Origin: Enterococcus montenegrensis
GTDB lineage: Bacteria > Bacillota > Bacilli > Lactobacillales > Enterococcaceae
NCBI RefSeq assembly: GCF_029983095.1
Contig: NZ_CP120467.1
Span: 1,293,001-1,357,000 of the forward strand
Length of the DNA stretch: 64,000 nucleotides
Direction: 5' to 3'
Part shown: one piece after another, positions 9,215 to 19,140 of the stretch
How the letters are laid out: each line of letters starts with the position of its first letter
How positions within the stretch are numbered: the stretch's first letter is position 1
The notes under the pieces: generated by a model
What the model was told of the DNA's origin: nothing
Databases searched by the model: none
What the model saw: the letters and a program-made list of their open reading frames with translations, nothing else
Program-made: the position numbers and the translations under genes

Positions 9215-12034
9215 ATGGCAAATGATAAAATCGTGATTCATGGCGCCAGAGCCCATAATTTAAAAAATATTGATGTTACGATTCCTAGAGATGAGCTAGT
9301 TGTAGTGACGGGTCTTTCCGGGTCAGGAAAGAGTTCACTTGCTTTTGATACGTTATACGCTGAAGGACAGCGGCGCTATGTGGAAAGTTTATCGGCTTAT
9401 GCTAGACAATTTCTAGGGCAAATGGATAAACCAGATGTTGATAGTATTGATGGCTTAAGTCCAGCTATTTCTATTGATCAAAAAACAACGAGTAAAAATC
9501 CGCGTTCAACAGTTGGGACAGTCACAGAAATTAATGACTACTTGCGCTTGTTGTATGCTCGTGTTGGGCACCCGATTTGTCCCAATGATCATATTGAAAT
9601 TACGAGTCAGTCAGTTGAACAAATGGTAGATGAGGTTCTAACTTTACCAGAAAGAACGAAAATTCAAATTTTAGCTCCCATTGTGTATCAAAAAAAGGGC
9701 CAACATAAAAAAGTTTTTGAATTGATTCAAAAAGAAGGCTACGTCCGGGTACGCGTAGATGGTGAAATCTACGACATCAGTGAAGTACCAGAACTAGAAA
9801 AGAATTTGAAACATGAAATTGCCATTGTAATTGACCGCATTGTGGTTAAAGATGGGATTCGTTCTCGCCTATTTGATTCCTTTGAAGCTGCTTTACATTT
9901 GGCAAAAGGTTATGCTGTAGTAGATGTAATCGGTCAAGAAGAAAAATTATTCAGTGAACACTACTCTTGTCCGTATTGCGGATTTACTGTAGGAGAATTG
10001 GAACCACGTCTATTTTCTTTTAATGCACCTTTTGGAGCTTGTCCTGAGTGTGATGGCCTTGGGGTTAAATTGGAAGTGGATTTGGATTTAGTGATTCCTG
10101 ATCAAAGTAAAACACTAAGAGAAGGAGCGATTGTTCCTTGGAATCCAATTAGTTCACAATATTATCCAGAAATGTTAGCACAAGCCTGTGATAGTTTTGG
10201 AATTGATTTAGATACACCTTTTGAAAAATTACCCGAAGAACAACAACAAATCGTTTTACGCGGTTCAAATGGTGAGACTTTCCATTTTCATTATGAAAAT
10301 GACTTTGGCGGTATCAGAGATGTAGAGGTGCCTTTTGAAGGCGTTTTGACAAATATTAAACGGCGATATCATGAAACCAATAGTGATTTTACCCGTGACC
10401 AGATGCGACTTTATATGACAGAACTTACGTGTGAAGCTTGTCATGGTTATCGTTTAAATCCACAGGCATTATCGGTCCAAGTTAATGGTACCCATATTGG
10501 TGAAGTCAGTGAAAAGGCTATTCATGGAGCGTTAAACTTTTTTGAAACTGTGAGACTGACAGAACAAGAACAAATGATTGCTAAACCAATTTTAAAAGAG
10601 ATTGGCGATCGCTTGAACTTTTTACAAAATGTTGGTTTGGATTACTTAACGTTAAGTCGCGCTGCTGGGACATTGTCTGGTGGTGAAGCGCAACGAATTC
10701 GTTTGGCCACTCAAATTGGTTCGAACTTATCTGGGGTATTGTATATTTTAGATGAACCTTCTATTGGTTTGCACCAACGAGACAATGATCGCCTGTTAGA
10801 TTCGCTGCGGAAGATGCGTGATTTAGGAAATACTTTAATCGTGGTGGAACACGATGAGGATACCATGCGGGCTGCTGATTATTTGATTGATGTCGGTCCT
10901 GGTGCTGGCGCACAAGGTGGGGAAATTGTCGCTGCTGGTACGCCAGCAGAAGTTGCCGCAAATCCTAATTCGATTACTGGTCAGTATTTATCAGGTAAAA
11001 AGGTCATTTCCGTACCTGAACAACGGCGAAAAGGTAATGGCAACAAATTAAAGATTACCGGTGCCGCAGAAAACAACTTAAAAAATGTAAACGTCGAATT
11101 TCCTTTAGGTAAATTCATTGCAGTTACTGGTGTTTCTGGTTCTGGAAAGTCAACCTTAGTGAATGAAATTTTGAAAAAAGCCTTGGCACAAAAAATTAAC
11201 CGTAACTCCAACAAGCCAGGGAAATTCAAAAAAATGACCGGCTATGAGTCAATTGAAAAAATAATTGATATCGATCAAAGTCCAATTGGACGTACACCAC
11301 GCAGTAACCCAGCTACTTATACTAGTGTCTTTGACGATGTTCGTGATTTATTTGCCAAAACCAATGAGGCAAAGATTCGAGGTTATAAAAAAGGACGATT
11401 TAGCTTTAACGTAAAAGGTGGTCGTTGTGAAGCCTGCCGCGGTGATGGGATTATTAAAATTGAAATGCATTTTTTGCCAGACGTATATGTTCCGTGTGAA
11501 GTATGTCATGGGAAACGGTATAATTCTGAAACCTTAGAAGTTCATTACAAAGGTAAAAATATTGCTGAAATTTTAGATATGACAGTAGAAGATGCGGTGG
11601 AATTCTTCAAACATATTCCAAAAATTCATCGCAAATTACAAACAATTGTGGATGTCGGTTTGGGCTACGTTACCCTTGGTCAACCTGCAACAACTTTATC
11701 AGGTGGAGAAGCGCAGCGGATGAAGTTAGCCAGTGAATTGCATAAAAACTCCAATGGAAAAAGTTTTTACATTTTGGATGAACCAACTACTGGGCTTCAT
11801 ACAGATGATATTGCGCGTTTACTAAAAGTTTTGGAACGGTTAGCTGACGCAGGAAATACAGTTTTGGTGATTGAACATAACTTAGATGTCATTAAGTCAG
11901 CCGATCACGTGATTGACCTTGGTCCAGAAGGCGGCGATGGTGGTGGTATGATTATTGCCAAAGGGACCCCTGAACAAATTGCTAAAGTAAAAGAAAGCTA
12001 CACAGGTCACTACTTGAAAAAAGTTTTAGTTTAA
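9215..12034 (+). CDS. uvrA: Excinuclease ABC subunit A
   Basis: UvrA is the damage-scanning ATPase of nucleotide excision repair and loads UvrB. The 939-residue protein has two ABC modules: Walker A GLSGSGKS (33-40), its signature [12 protein letters not shown], and a second GVSGSGKS with [12 protein letters not shown] and [10 protein letters not shown]. Zinc-finger cysteines (CPYCGF...CPECDG and CEACRGDG...CEVCHGKR) are present. The start at 9215 is chosen because AAGGAG (9202-9207) is correctly spaced; the in-frame codon at 9182 falls inside the preceding stem-loop. Confidence 0.98.
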   Translation: MANDKIVIHGARAHNLKNIDVTIPRDELVVVTGLSGSGKSSLAFDTLYAEGQRRYVESLSAYARQFLGQMDKPDVDSIDGLSPAISIDQKTTSKNPRSTVGTVTEINDYLRLLYARVGHPICPNDHIEITSQSVEQMVDEVLTLPERTKIQILAPIVYQKKGQHKKVFELIQKEGYVRVRVDGEIYDISEVPELEKNLKHEIAIVIDRIVVKDGIRSRLFDSFEAALHLAKGYAVVDVIGQEEKLFSEHYSCPYCGFTVGELEPRLFSFNAPFGACPECDGLGVKLEVDLDLVIPDQSKTLREGAIVPWNPISSQYYPEMLAQACDSFGIDLDTPFEKLPEEQQQIVLRGSNGETFHFHYENDFGGIRDVEVPFEGVLTNIKRRYHETNSDFTRDQMRLYMTELTCEACHGYRLNPQALSVQVNGTHIGEVSEKAIHGALNFFETVRLTEQEQMIAKPILKEIGDRLNFLQNVGLDYLTLSRAAGTLSGGEAQRIRLATQIGSNLSGVLYILDEPSIGLHQRDNDRLLDSLRKMRDLGNTLIVVEHDEDTMRAADYLIDVGPGAGAQGGEIVAAGTPAEVAANPNSITGQYLSGKKVISVPEQRRKGNGNKLKITGAAENNLKNVNVEFPLGKFIAVTGVSGSGKSTLVNEILKKALAQKINRNSNKPGKFKKMTGYESIEKIIDIDQSPIGRTPRSNPATYTSVFDDVRDLFAKTNEAKIRGYKKGRFSFNVKGGRCEACRGDGIIKIEMHFLPDVYVPCEVCHGKRYNSETLEVHYKGKNIAEILDMTVEDAVEFFKHIPKIHRKLQTIVDVGLGYVTLGQPATTLSGGEAQRMKLASELHKNSNGKSFYILDEPTTGLHTDDIARLLKVLERLADAGNTVLVIEHNLDVIKSADHVIDLGPEGGDGGGMIIAKGTPEQIAKVKESYTGHYLKKVLV

Positions 12035-12061
12035 ATCAATAATATTTCTTTTAGAAAGGGT

Positions 12062-12098
12062 GCAGTCAGAAGATAGCTTTTGATTGCTCTTTTTCTTT
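12062..12098 (+). terminator. Terminator after uvrA
   Basis: An 11-bp stem (12062-12072 with 12077-12087, two G-T pairs) is followed by TCTTTTTCTTT. Confidence 0.8.
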
Positions 12099-12108
12099 AT
12101 GGTATGAT
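12080..12108 (+). promoter_or_regulatory. Promoter of the D-aspartate ligase/racemase operon
   Basis: -35 TTGATT (12080-12085) and -10 TATGAT (12103-12108) are separated by 17 bases. The -35 lies inside the right arm of the uvrA terminator, so the two signals overlap. Confidence 0.65.
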
Positions 12109-12176
12109 ACGAATGTTGTATTAAAGGAAGATATTGAAATTATTTAAAGTAAAACATGAAGTGAGTGTGGTAAAAA

Positions 12177-13430
12177 GTGGAACAACAACCTTTTGTCCCC
12201 ATATTATTAGGTAGTGATATGAATGTTTATGGCATGGCCCGAGCTTTTTATGAAGAATATGGCATGAAGTCAACGGCGTATGCTTCTTTTCAATTAGCGC
12301 CAACAAAGTACAGTAAAATTGTGGATGTAAATGTGATTGCAGGCTTTGATCAAGATCCTGTTTTTAGTGAGAAATTACTGGAATTGGCTAATTCTAAGTA
12401 CAATGATCCAAGTATAAAGTATTTATTAGTAGCCTGCGGGGACGGCTATGCAGAATTACTGTCCCAACACAAAGAAGATTTGAAAGATTATTATGTTTTT
12501 GCTGCCAACGATTATTCCTTATTTGAAAAATTAATTAATAAAGTTAGTTTTTATGATATTTGTGAAAAATACCAGCTGCCTTACCCCAAGACATTGATCA
12601 TTACAAAAGATATGGTCGCAGCGGGAAAATTAAATCAAGAATTACCTTTTGATTTTCCTGTAGCGTTAAAACCAGCGAATAGTGTGGAATGGTTGTCTGT
12701 AGACTTTGAAGGTCGTAAAAAAGCTTTTATCATTGATAATTTGACAGAGTTCAATACGATTTTAGATCGTTTATATAAAGCTGGTTACCAAAGTGAAATG
12801 ATTGCTCAAGACTTTATTCCCGGGGATGACAGCAATATGCGGGTATTAAACGCATATGTCGATCAAAAGGGTAACACGCGTTTTATGTTTTTGGGTCATC
12901 CTTTATTAGAAGATCCAGCACCGGCGGCAGTTGGCAATTACGTTGTGATCGTACCGGATCAAAATGACGAAATTTACCAAACCATTAAAAGTTTTTTAGA
13001 AAAGATTAATTACGTTGGCTTTGCCAATTTTGATATGAAATACGATCGCCGTGACGGGCAATATAAATTGTTTGAAATTAACTTGCGTCAAGGGCGTAGC
13101 AGCTTCTTTGTAACCTTAAGCGGATTTAATTTAGCAAAATATGTGACCGAAGACTTAGTATTTAATAGCGTCTTTAGAAAGACTGAATATGGACGTAAGG
13201 ATAATCCCAAGGCAAAAGTTTGGCTTGGCGTACCAAAAAAAGTTTTTCGCAAATATGCTAAAGACAATGCAGATAAACAATACGCGGAAAAACTAATCAA
13301 AGCTGGCCGTTATGGCACAACGTTATTTTATGATAAAGATTCATCTATTCGTCGCTATGTATTGATGAAATACGCTTTCCACAACTACGTGACAGGCTTT
13401 AAGAAATACTTCAGTGAGAAAGAAGGCTAA
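12177..13430 (+). CDS. aslfm: D-aspartate ligase, ATP-grasp family (Aslfm-like)
   Basis: Predicted to attach D-aspartate, as beta-aspartyl phosphate, to the Lys side chain of the peptidoglycan precursor, giving the D-Asx cross-bridge. The 417-residue protein has an N-terminal FVPILLGSDMNVYGMARAF segment typical of Asl proteins and an ATP-grasp core with metal-binding residues in KLFEINLRQGRSS (about 298-310). GTG at 12177 is the first possible start because TAA (12171) precedes it in frame; the ribosome site is weak. The next gene, six bases on, is an aspartate racemase that would supply the D-Asp. This pairing, known from E. faecium and L. lactis, is the main reason for the specific call; other ATP-grasp ligases are the alternative. 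Confidence 0.85.
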   Translation: MEQQPFVPILLGSDMNVYGMARAFYEEYGMKSTAYASFQLAPTKYSKIVDVNVIAGFDQDPVFSEKLLELANSKYNDPSIKYLLVACGDGYAELLSQHKEDLKDYYVFAANDYSLFEKLINKVSFYDICEKYQLPYPKTLIITKDMVAAGKLNQELPFDFPVALKPANSVEWLSVDFEGRKKAFIIDNLTEFNTILDRLYKAGYQSEMIAQDFIPGDDSNMRVLNAYVDQKGNTRFMFLGHPLLEDPAPAAVGNYVVIVPDQNDEIYQTIKSFLEKINYVGFANFDMKYDRRDGQYKLFEINLRQGRSSFFVTLSGFNLAKYVTEDLVFNSVFRKTEYGRKDNPKAKVWLGVPKKVFRKYAKDNADKQYAEKLIKAGRYGTTLFYDKDSSIRRYVLMKYAFHNYVTGFKKYFSEKEG

Positions 13431-13435
13431 ACTAA

Positions 13436-14146
13436 GTGGAAAACTTTTTTAGTATTTTAGGTGGGATGGGCACGCAAGCAACCGAAAGTTTTGTTCGTTT
13501 GTTGAACCATCGTACTGTTACCCATAAAGATCAGGATTATTTAAATTATGTTTTGTTTAATCATGCTACTGTTCCTGACCGTACGGCGTACATTTTAGAT
13601 TCAACAGCAGAAAATCCATTACCTTTTTTATTGGATGATATTGCCAAGCAAAATTTATTAAAACCGAATTTTATTGTTTTAACTTGTAATACAGCCCATT
13701 ACTTTTTTGAAACATTACAAGCTGCAACAGAGATTCCAATTTTGCATATGCCAAGAGAGGCAGCTATTGAGATGAGTCGCCGACAAAAAGGGGGCAAAGT
13801 TGCTTTTTTAGGTACCGAGGGCAGTGTAAAAGCCGGAGTCTACCAACGGGAACTGGAAAAAGTTGGCTTTGAAGTGATGTTGCCTGAAAGTAAGTTACAA
13901 CAAAAAGTAAATGATTTAATTTATCGTGATATTAAAGAAAATGATTTTTTAAATAAGGAACTCTATTACGAAATTTTGGCCGAAGCAATTGAAGAGTGTG
14001 GCTGCGCCAGCGCCGTTTTAGGCTGTACAGAATTATCCTTAATGGAAGAATTCGCTACAGACAATCCTTACAATGTGGTTGATGCGCAGTCGATTTTAGT
14101 TGATCGAACAATTGAACGCGCGTTAGCAGATCGTAAAAAGAGCTGA
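13436..14146 (+). CDS. racD: Aspartate racemase
   Basis: A PLP-independent two-cysteine racemase of the Asp/Glu racemase family that converts L-Asp to D-Asp in the cytoplasm. The 236-residue protein starts with [10 protein letters not shown], and its catalytic cysteines are Cys84 (LTCNTAHYF) and Cys197 (LGCTELS). The HMPREAA segment is also typical. GTG is the start, with AGAAGG at 13421-13426 inside the end of the upstream ligase gene, indicating coupled translation. It should feed D-Asp to the neighbouring ligase. Glutamate racemase is less likely because of this context. Confidence 0.9.
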   Translation: MENFFSILGGMGTQATESFVRLLNHRTVTHKDQDYLNYVLFNHATVPDRTAYILDSTAENPLPFLLDDIAKQNLLKPNFIVLTCNTAHYFFETLQAATEIPILHMPREAAIEMSRRQKGGKVAFLGTEGSVKAGVYQRELEKVGFEVMLPESKLQQKVNDLIYRDIKENDFLNKELYYEILAEAIEECGCASAVLGCTELSLMEEFATDNPYNVVDAQSILVDRTIERALADRKKS

Positions 14147-14228
14147 GGGGATCATTTATCCCGGTGATATACGAGTAAAATTTGTGTCCATGCCTTTTTC
14201 ATGTTCGCAAATTTTAGCTTGTCAGCGG

Positions 14229-14286
14229 AATTGATTCATGAAACTAGCTAGTTTGAAAGCTAGATAGTGTCAAATCAATTTTTTTC
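14229..14286 (+). terminator. Terminator after racD
   Basis: AATTGATT pairs with AATCAATT around an inner CTAGCT/AGCTAG hairpin, and a T run follows. Upstream, AAAATTTG (about 14177) could also pair with CAAATTTT (about 14208). The 14147-14444 gap otherwise holds no gene that I can support. Confidence 0.7.
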
Positions 14287-14315
14287 TTACAAAAAATTTA
14301 TATTTGCTTTATAAA

Positions 14316-14352
14316 AAAACGGACCATTTATAAATAAATGGTCTGTTTTTTA
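14316..14352 (+). terminator. Second terminator upstream of rapZ
   Basis: A stem of about 13-14 bp (AAACGGACCATTTA with TAAATGGTCTGTTT, loop TAAA) with a T run; tandem to the previous one. Confidence 0.88.
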
Positions 14353-14444
14353 GTTAGGTTTAAAAGATATTTACAAGTGTTGCTATAACTGCGTCGCTAT
14401 TTTGATTATTTTATAAAGCTTTTTTATTTCCTAGGGTAATTTTA

Positions 14445-14474
14445 TTGCTAATGATACGCCCGGAATGTTATAAT
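14445..14474 (+). promoter_or_regulatory. rapZ-yvcK-whiA promoter
   Basis: -35 TTGCTA (14445-14450), an 18-base spacer, and a perfect -10 TATAAT (14469-14474). Confidence 0.75.
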
Positions 14475-14484
14475 GTTTGTGAGA

Positions 14485-14513
14485 AATCGTCGTTTCTTTG
14501 AAACGGCGATTTA
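14485..14513 (+). promoter_or_regulatory. Leader hairpin of rapZ mRNA
   Basis: AAATCGTCGTTTC pairs with GAAACGGCGATTT (13 bp, one G-T pair) around a TTT loop. It begins near the predicted transcription start and ends eight bases before the ribosome site GAGGAG (14521-14526). No T run follows, so it is not a terminator. Confidence 0.6.
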
Positions 14514-14534
14514 ACTATGAGAGGAGCTTTTAAT

Positions 14535-15419
14535 ATGCAAGACAATTTAAAATTAGTCATTATTACTGGTATGAGTGGTGCCGGTAAAACAGTGGCAATT
14601 CAAAGTTTTGAGGATATGGGCTATTTTTGTATCGACAATATGCCGCCGTCTTTAATTCCTAAATTTTGGGAACTGATTAAAGAATCTGGTAAAGTAACGA
14701 GAATTGCCTTGGTTGTTGATTTACGCTCCCGTTCTTTTTTTGAAGAAATTCAAGAAATGTTAGTGGATATCGAAAATACAAATTTTATTGATACGCAAGT
14801 TCTTTTCTTAGATGCTTCAGATGAAGAACTGGTTTCCCGGTACAAAGAAACCAGACGAGTGCATCCATTAGCTATGGATGGTTTAATTACAGAAGGTATC
14901 AGGAAAGAGCGGGCTATTTTAGAAGATTTGAAAACCAAAGCAACATTTGTGGTAGATACGACTAATTTAACCCCTCGCCAATTAAGAGAAAAAATTAATC
15001 AAGAATTTAAAACGTCTAGTGAAGGCGGATTTCGCATTGAAATGATTTCTTTTGGTTTTAAATACGGTCTGCCAATTGATGCGGATATTGTGATGGATGT
15101 TCGCTTTTTACCCAACCCACATTATATTCCAGAGCTACGTCCATTAACTGGTAAAGATCAAGCGGTGTATGATTACGTAATGTCTTTTCCAGAAACTGAG
15201 CAATTTTATCAACAATTTTATCAATTGTTGGAAACCATTATGCCTGGTTATGTCAAAGAAGGGAAAAGTAGCTTGACGATTGCAATCGGATGTACCGGTG
15301 GCCAACATCGTTCGGTTGCATTAACTGAGCGAGTGGGCCAAGCATTAAGTAAAAATTATAAAGTTAATATCACGCACCGCGATAAGGATAAACGTAAAGA
15401 GACGGTGAATCGCTCATGA
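14535..15419 (+). CDS. rapZ: RNase adapter/nucleotide-binding protein RapZ (YvcJ)
   Basis: A P-loop protein of the RapZ family. In E. coli it binds small RNAs and links GlcN6P levels to GlmS synthesis; B. subtilis YvcJ binds nucleotides and affects competence. The 294-residue protein has Walker A GMSGAGKT near the N terminus and the C-terminal [11 protein letters not shown] signature. The ATG at 14535 follows GAGGAG at 14521-14526; the in-frame ATG at 14517 has no site. It overlaps yvcK by four bases, the conserved Firmicute order rapZ-yvcK-whiA. The RNA-adapter role is established only in enteric bacteria. Confidence 0.95.
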   Translation: MQDNLKLVIITGMSGAGKTVAIQSFEDMGYFCIDNMPPSLIPKFWELIKESGKVTRIALVVDLRSRSFFEEIQEMLVDIENTNFIDTQVLFLDASDEELVSRYKETRRVHPLAMDGLITEGIRKERAILEDLKTKATFVVDTTNLTPRQLREKINQEFKTSSEGGFRIEMISFGFKYGLPIDADIVMDVRFLPNPHYIPELRPLTGKDQAVYDYVMSFPETEQFYQQFYQLLETIMPGYVKEGKSSLTIAIGCTGGQHRSVALTERVGQALSKNYKVNITHRDKDKRKETVNRS

Positions 15420-16402
15420 AAATGAAGACGTATCGAATCCGCAAACCAAAAGTGGTAGTAGTCGGTGGCGGAACGGGACTACCAGTCATTTTACGGGGAT
15501 TACGAAATCAAGGAATTGATATTACAGCTGTTGTCACTGTTGCTGATGACGGAGGAAGCAGTGGCGAAATTCGCGACTCCATTGCCATGTCGCCACCAGG
15601 AGATTTACGCAATGTATTAGTCGCGTTATCTGACATGCCCAAACTTTACGCAGATATTTTTCAATATCGTTTTAAAAAAAGTGATAAGTTTTTGGCAAAT
15701 CACGCCCTTGGAAATTTGATTATTGCAGCGATGTCTGAAATGCGTGGCAGTACGTATGAAGCAATTCAATTGTTAACAAAAATGATGCACGTTGACGGCA
15801 ATATCTATCCTTCTAGTGAGAAACCATTAGTTTTGCATGCGGTTTTTAAAGATGGTACCCAAGCGATTGGGGAGTCTAAAATTGCCATCGATCGTAAAAC
15901 AATTGATCATGTTTTTGTCCGTAATCAAGACGGAGATAGTGAGCCTAGAGCGGCTCGAAAAGTAGTATCTTCGATTATGGAAGCAGATATGATTGTTTTA
16001 GGACCCGGTAGTTTATTTACAAGTATTTTGCCGAATTTGATGATCTCAGAAATTGGACAAGCGCTTCTAGAAACAAAAGCAGAAACAGTTTATATTTGCA
16101 ATATCATGACCCAAAAAGGAGAGACCGAGCATTTCACAGACGCCAATCACGTTCAAGTTCTTCATCAGCATCTAAAGAAACCTTTCGTGGATACTGTTTT
16201 AGTAAATACAGAAAAGGTTCCTGAAGGATATATGGATCCAGAAGTTTACGATGAATATTTGGTGCAAGTAAAACACGATTTTAAAGCGTTGCGAAAAGAA
16301 GGTTGTCGCGTTGTCTCGGCTGATTTTTTACAGTTGCGAGATGGTGGGGTTTTCCATGATGGTGAAAAAGTTGTAGAAGAATTGTTACGTATTTTGTATT
16401 AA
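15416..16402 (+). CDS. yvcK: Gluconeogenesis factor YvcK (CofD-like)
   Basis: A CofD/UPF0052-family protein that in Bacillus binds UDP-GlcNAc and is needed for normal cell wall and shape on gluconeogenic carbon. The 328-residue protein has the N-terminal [13 protein letters not shown] loop, [10 protein letters not shown] and the [10 protein letters not shown] motif. Its ATGA start overlaps the rapZ stop. Its exact biochemical activity is not settled. Position beside rapZ, and with glmM and glmS nearby, fits control of amino-sugar flux. Confidence 0.95.
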   Translation: MKMKTYRIRKPKVVVVGGGTGLPVILRGLRNQGIDITAVVTVADDGGSSGEIRDSIAMSPPGDLRNVLVALSDMPKLYADIFQYRFKKSDKFLANHALGNLIIAAMSEMRGSTYEAIQLLTKMMHVDGNIYPSSEKPLVLHAVFKDGTQAIGESKIAIDRKTIDHVFVRNQDGDSEPRAARKVVSSIMEADMIVLGPGSLFTSILPNLMISEIGQALLETKAETVYICNIMTQKGETEHFTDANHVQVLHQHLKKPFVDTVLVNTEKVPEGYMDPEVYDEYLVQVKHDFKALRKEGCRVVSADFLQLRDGGVFHDGEKVVEELLRILY

Positions 16403-16453
16403 TAGCAATTCATTGATCCAATTGAATTTTTGTAGTAGAAAGGGGTGATTGTG

Positions 16454-17389
16454 ATGTCATTTGCTGCGGATGTAAAAAAAGAATTAACGACTTTAGAAGT
16501 GCATAAAGAACATGCAAAAGCTGAATTAGCAGCTTTAATTCGGATGAATGGGTCGGTGAGTTTAAGCAACCATCAATTTGTCTTAAACGTCCAAACAGAA
16601 AATGCTGCGATTGCTCGACGGATTTATTCGTTATTAAAAGATCATTTTGGGGTGCGTAGCGAACTATTAGTACGACGCAAGATGAAATTGAAAAAAAATA
16701 ATGTCTATATCGTTCGTTTGAAGGAAAAAACGCAAGAAGTTTTAAATGAACTTGCGATTATGGATGGTCTGATGTTTCAAACCCATATTTCTGATGAGAT
16801 TATGGGAAATGCCCAAAAGATGCGTTCTTATTTGCGGGGAGCTTTTATGGCGTCTGGGTCGGTGAATAATCCGGAAACGAGTCGGTATCATTTGGAAATT
16901 TATTCGCTTTATGAAGAGCACAATCAAGATATTTGTGAAATGCTCAATTATTATGATTTAAATGCGCGAACTTTAGATCGACGGAATGGCTATATTTCAT
17001 ATTTAAAGGGAGCCGAAAAGATTGCCGATTTTTTGACGCTAATTGGTGCTACAAATTCCATGTTGAAATTTGAGGATGTCAGAATTGTCCGAGATATGCG
17101 CAACTCGGTTAACCGTTTGGTGAATTGTGAGACCGCTAATTTAAATAAAACAATTGATGCAGCGTCAAAACAAATCGAAAATATTGAATTTATCGAACAA
17201 CGGGTGGGGTTGCAGGCTTTGCCTGAAAAATTACAAGAGATTGCCGAGTTACGCTTGGAACATCCTGAGGTAAGTTTAAAAGAGCTGGGCGAGATGATTC
17301 CTTCTGGTGCTATTTCAAAGTCGGGAATTAACCACCGCATTCGCAAAATTAATGAATTTGCTGATCGATTACGAGAGCAGGCAAGTTAA
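16454..17389 (+). CDS. whiA: DNA-binding protein WhiA
   Basis: WhiA is a conserved Gram-positive protein with a LAGLIDADG-homing-endonuclease-like fold and a C-terminal helix-turn-helix. It acts in sporulation in Streptomyces and in cell division and chromosome segregation in Bacillus. The 311-residue protein starts [10 protein letters not shown] and ends with the HTH region (about 265-300: [28 protein letters not shown]). The ATG at 16454 is spaced eight bases from AAAGGGG; a GTG nine bases upstream lies too close to that site. It is the last gene of the rapZ operon and is followed by a terminator. Confidence 0.95.
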   Translation: MSFAADVKKELTTLEVHKEHAKAELAALIRMNGSVSLSNHQFVLNVQTENAAIARRIYSLLKDHFGVRSELLVRRKMKLKKNNVYIVRLKEKTQEVLNELAIMDGLMFQTHISDEIMGNAQKMRSYLRGAFMASGSVNNPETSRYHLEIYSLYEEHNQDICEMLNYYDLNARTLDRRNGYISYLKGAEKIADFLTLIGATNSMLKFEDVRIVRDMRNSVNRLVNCETANLNKTIDAASKQIENIEFIEQRVGLQALPEKLQEIAELRLEHPEVSLKELGEMIPSGAISKSGINHRIRKINEFADRLREQAS

Positions 17390-17464
17390 ATTTTTTACAA
17401 AAGGCGTAAAAAAGACCATAAGAAATAGTTGGCAGATGTTTTACCTGTACTGCTAATTTTAATG

Positions 17465-17526
17465 AAAAAAACCGAGGTTAGCTTGTGCTGCTAATAAAAG
17501 CGACACAGACTACCCTCGGTTTTTTT
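17465..17526. terminator. Bidirectional terminator between whiA and the DsbA-like gene
   Basis: AAAACCGAGG pairs with CCTCGGTTTT; the stem continues imperfectly through GTG/CAC, with A and T runs on both sides. Confidence 0.85.
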
Positions 17527-17532
17527 ACGTTT

Positions 17533-18051
17533 TTATTGATGAAGATACTCTAATAATGTAGCCTCACTAATTCCTTCATCAAAAATATGATTGTCGATAA
17601 TCATTGTCGGGACAAATTGAATGTTGGCTCTTTTTGCCTCATCCATAATCGCTTTTTGAGTCAGCTCATCGGCATAGTTGGCTAATTTCAAGTCACTTTC
17701 AGCAAATTTAACAACAGAATCTAAAGATAAATCTCCCCATAAATCTTGGGATAAAAAGATTTTTTTAATATCTGCTAAAGCTTTTGTCGCATCACCTTTT
17801 GTGACGTACTGGTGCATGACATTACCCCGCTGTAAGCTTTCTTTGTCTTTATCGTAGAGTTTTATAACCCGTTTTAGATTACCACTTGCCACTTCTTGAT
17901 TTAATAAATCTTCATGTTCTAAAAACCATTGACGACAATAAGGACAGCGTAAGTTAATAAATTCTACAAGTGTTTTTTTCGCATTTTTATTGCCAATTAT
18001 AATTCCCACATCGCCATTTGTTTCGTTTGCATTAATAATTGTGATATCCAA
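17533..18051 (-). CDS. DsbA-family thioredoxin-like protein
   Basis: A 172-residue thioredoxin-fold protein with CPYC (residues 36-39, RCPYCRQWF), an alpha-helical insert, and the cis-proline loop FVPTMIID near the C terminus, all marks of the DsbA/FrnE group. There is no signal peptide, so it is probably cytosolic and acts as a thiol oxidoreductase or disulfide isomerase; the substrate is unknown. It is a single gene, convergent with whiA and divergent from cdaA. Confidence 0.8.
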   Translation of the reverse strand: MDITIINANETNGDVGIIIGNKNAKKTLVEFINLRCPYCRQWFLEHEDLLNQEVASGNLKRVIKLYDKDKESLQRGNVMHQYVTKGDATKALADIKKIFLSQDLWGDLSLDSVVKFAESDLKLANYADELTQKAIMDEAKRANIQFVPTMIIDNHIFDEGISEATLLEYLHQ

Positions 18052-18211
18052 TTTTTTTCATCCTCTCATTGTTTCTCTTTTTTAGTTTAGCGAAAGTTTA
18101 AAGAAATGGGAAATGTTGTGTTTAAGTAGACCGATTTCAAAGAAAAATGAAAAAGAGTTGTGAAAAAATTGTAACTTCCATGGTTTTGCAGGTGAGGGGA
18201 TAGAAAAGCTG

Positions 18212-18220
18212 TGCTATACT
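18212..18220 (+). promoter_or_regulatory. Extended -10 promoter of cdaA operon
   Basis: TGC followed by TATACT (18215-18220) lies about 20 bases before the ribosome site AAAGGGAG. No good -35 is visible at 17 bases. Confidence 0.55.
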
Positions 18221-18255
18221 ATTGAAGTAAGTCCAATTGTAAAGGGAGTCTGCCT

Positions 18256-19140
18256 ATGTCATTTAGCATTCAAGAATTATTTAATATCGATTATTGGAAA
18301 CAAATGTTTAATGTCGATATTTTTTCTTGGAACTTTTTCGTTAATATTTTGGATATTCTGGTTGTCTGGTATATCGTCTATAAGTTAATCCAACTTGTTC
18401 GCGGCACCAAAGCAATTCAGCTATTTAAAGGAGTAGCAATTTTTATTGCGATCCGGTTTGGAGCTGAACTCATTGGTTTGCATACTTTGTCTTGGTTGAT
18501 GGATCAAGTTATTACCTATGGAGTGATAGCGGCTATTGTCATTTTCCAGCCTGAAATAAGACGTGGGTTGGAACATCTTGGACGTAGTACCCTCTTTAAG
18601 ACGACCAAACAAGAGCAAAAAGAAGATGAACAGCTGATTACATCACTAGACAAAGCGATTCAATATATGTCCAAACGTAAAATTGGTGCGTTAATCACCA
18701 TTGAAAGAAATACGGGTTTAGAAGAGTATATTGAAACAGGGATTGCATTAGAGGCGGATATAACAGGTGAGCTTTTGATTAATATTTTCATACCCAATAC
18801 GCCACTACATGATGGTGCAGTCATTATTCGCAATGACAAAATTGCTGTTTCTTGTGCGTATTTGCCATTATCAGAAAGTATGTTAATTCCAAAAGAATTT
18901 GGCACACGCCACAGAGCTGCAGTTGGGATTAGTGAAGTTAGTGATGCGGTTACCGTAGTTGTTTCAGAGGAAACTGGTGGGGTAAGTATTACTTTGAATA
19001 ATCAACTGTTGTCAGAATTATCCCAAGAAGAATATTTGAAAATTTTACACAGAGAATTAATTCCAGAAGAAAAAACAGAGACAAAGAAAAACCAGCTGCA
19101 ATCCTTTATCGAAAGTATCGCTAAAGGAGGTAAGAAATGA
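18256..19140 (+). CDS. cdaA: Diadenylate cyclase CdaA (DacA)
   Basis: The membrane enzyme that condenses two ATP into the second messenger c-di-AMP, which controls potassium and osmolyte uptake and cell-wall homeostasis. The 294-residue protein has about three N-terminal membrane segments (about 28-98) and a DAC domain with DGA (186-188, PLHDGAVII) and RHR (218-220, GTRHRAAVG). The order cdaA-cdaR-glmM is the conserved Firmicute operon in which CdaR and GlmM modulate CdaA. Confidence 0.97.
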   Translation: MSFSIQELFNIDYWKQMFNVDIFSWNFFVNILDILVVWYIVYKLIQLVRGTKAIQLFKGVAIFIAIRFGAELIGLHTLSWLMDQVITYGVIAAIVIFQPEIRRGLEHLGRSTLFKTTKQEQKEDEQLITSLDKAIQYMSKRKIGALITIERNTGLEEYIETGIALEADITGELLINIFIPNTPLHDGAVIIRNDKIAVSCAYLPLSESMLIPKEFGTRHRAAVGISEVSDAVTVVVSEETGGVSITLNNQLLSELSQEEYLKILHRELIPEEKTETKKNQLQSFIESIAKGGKK

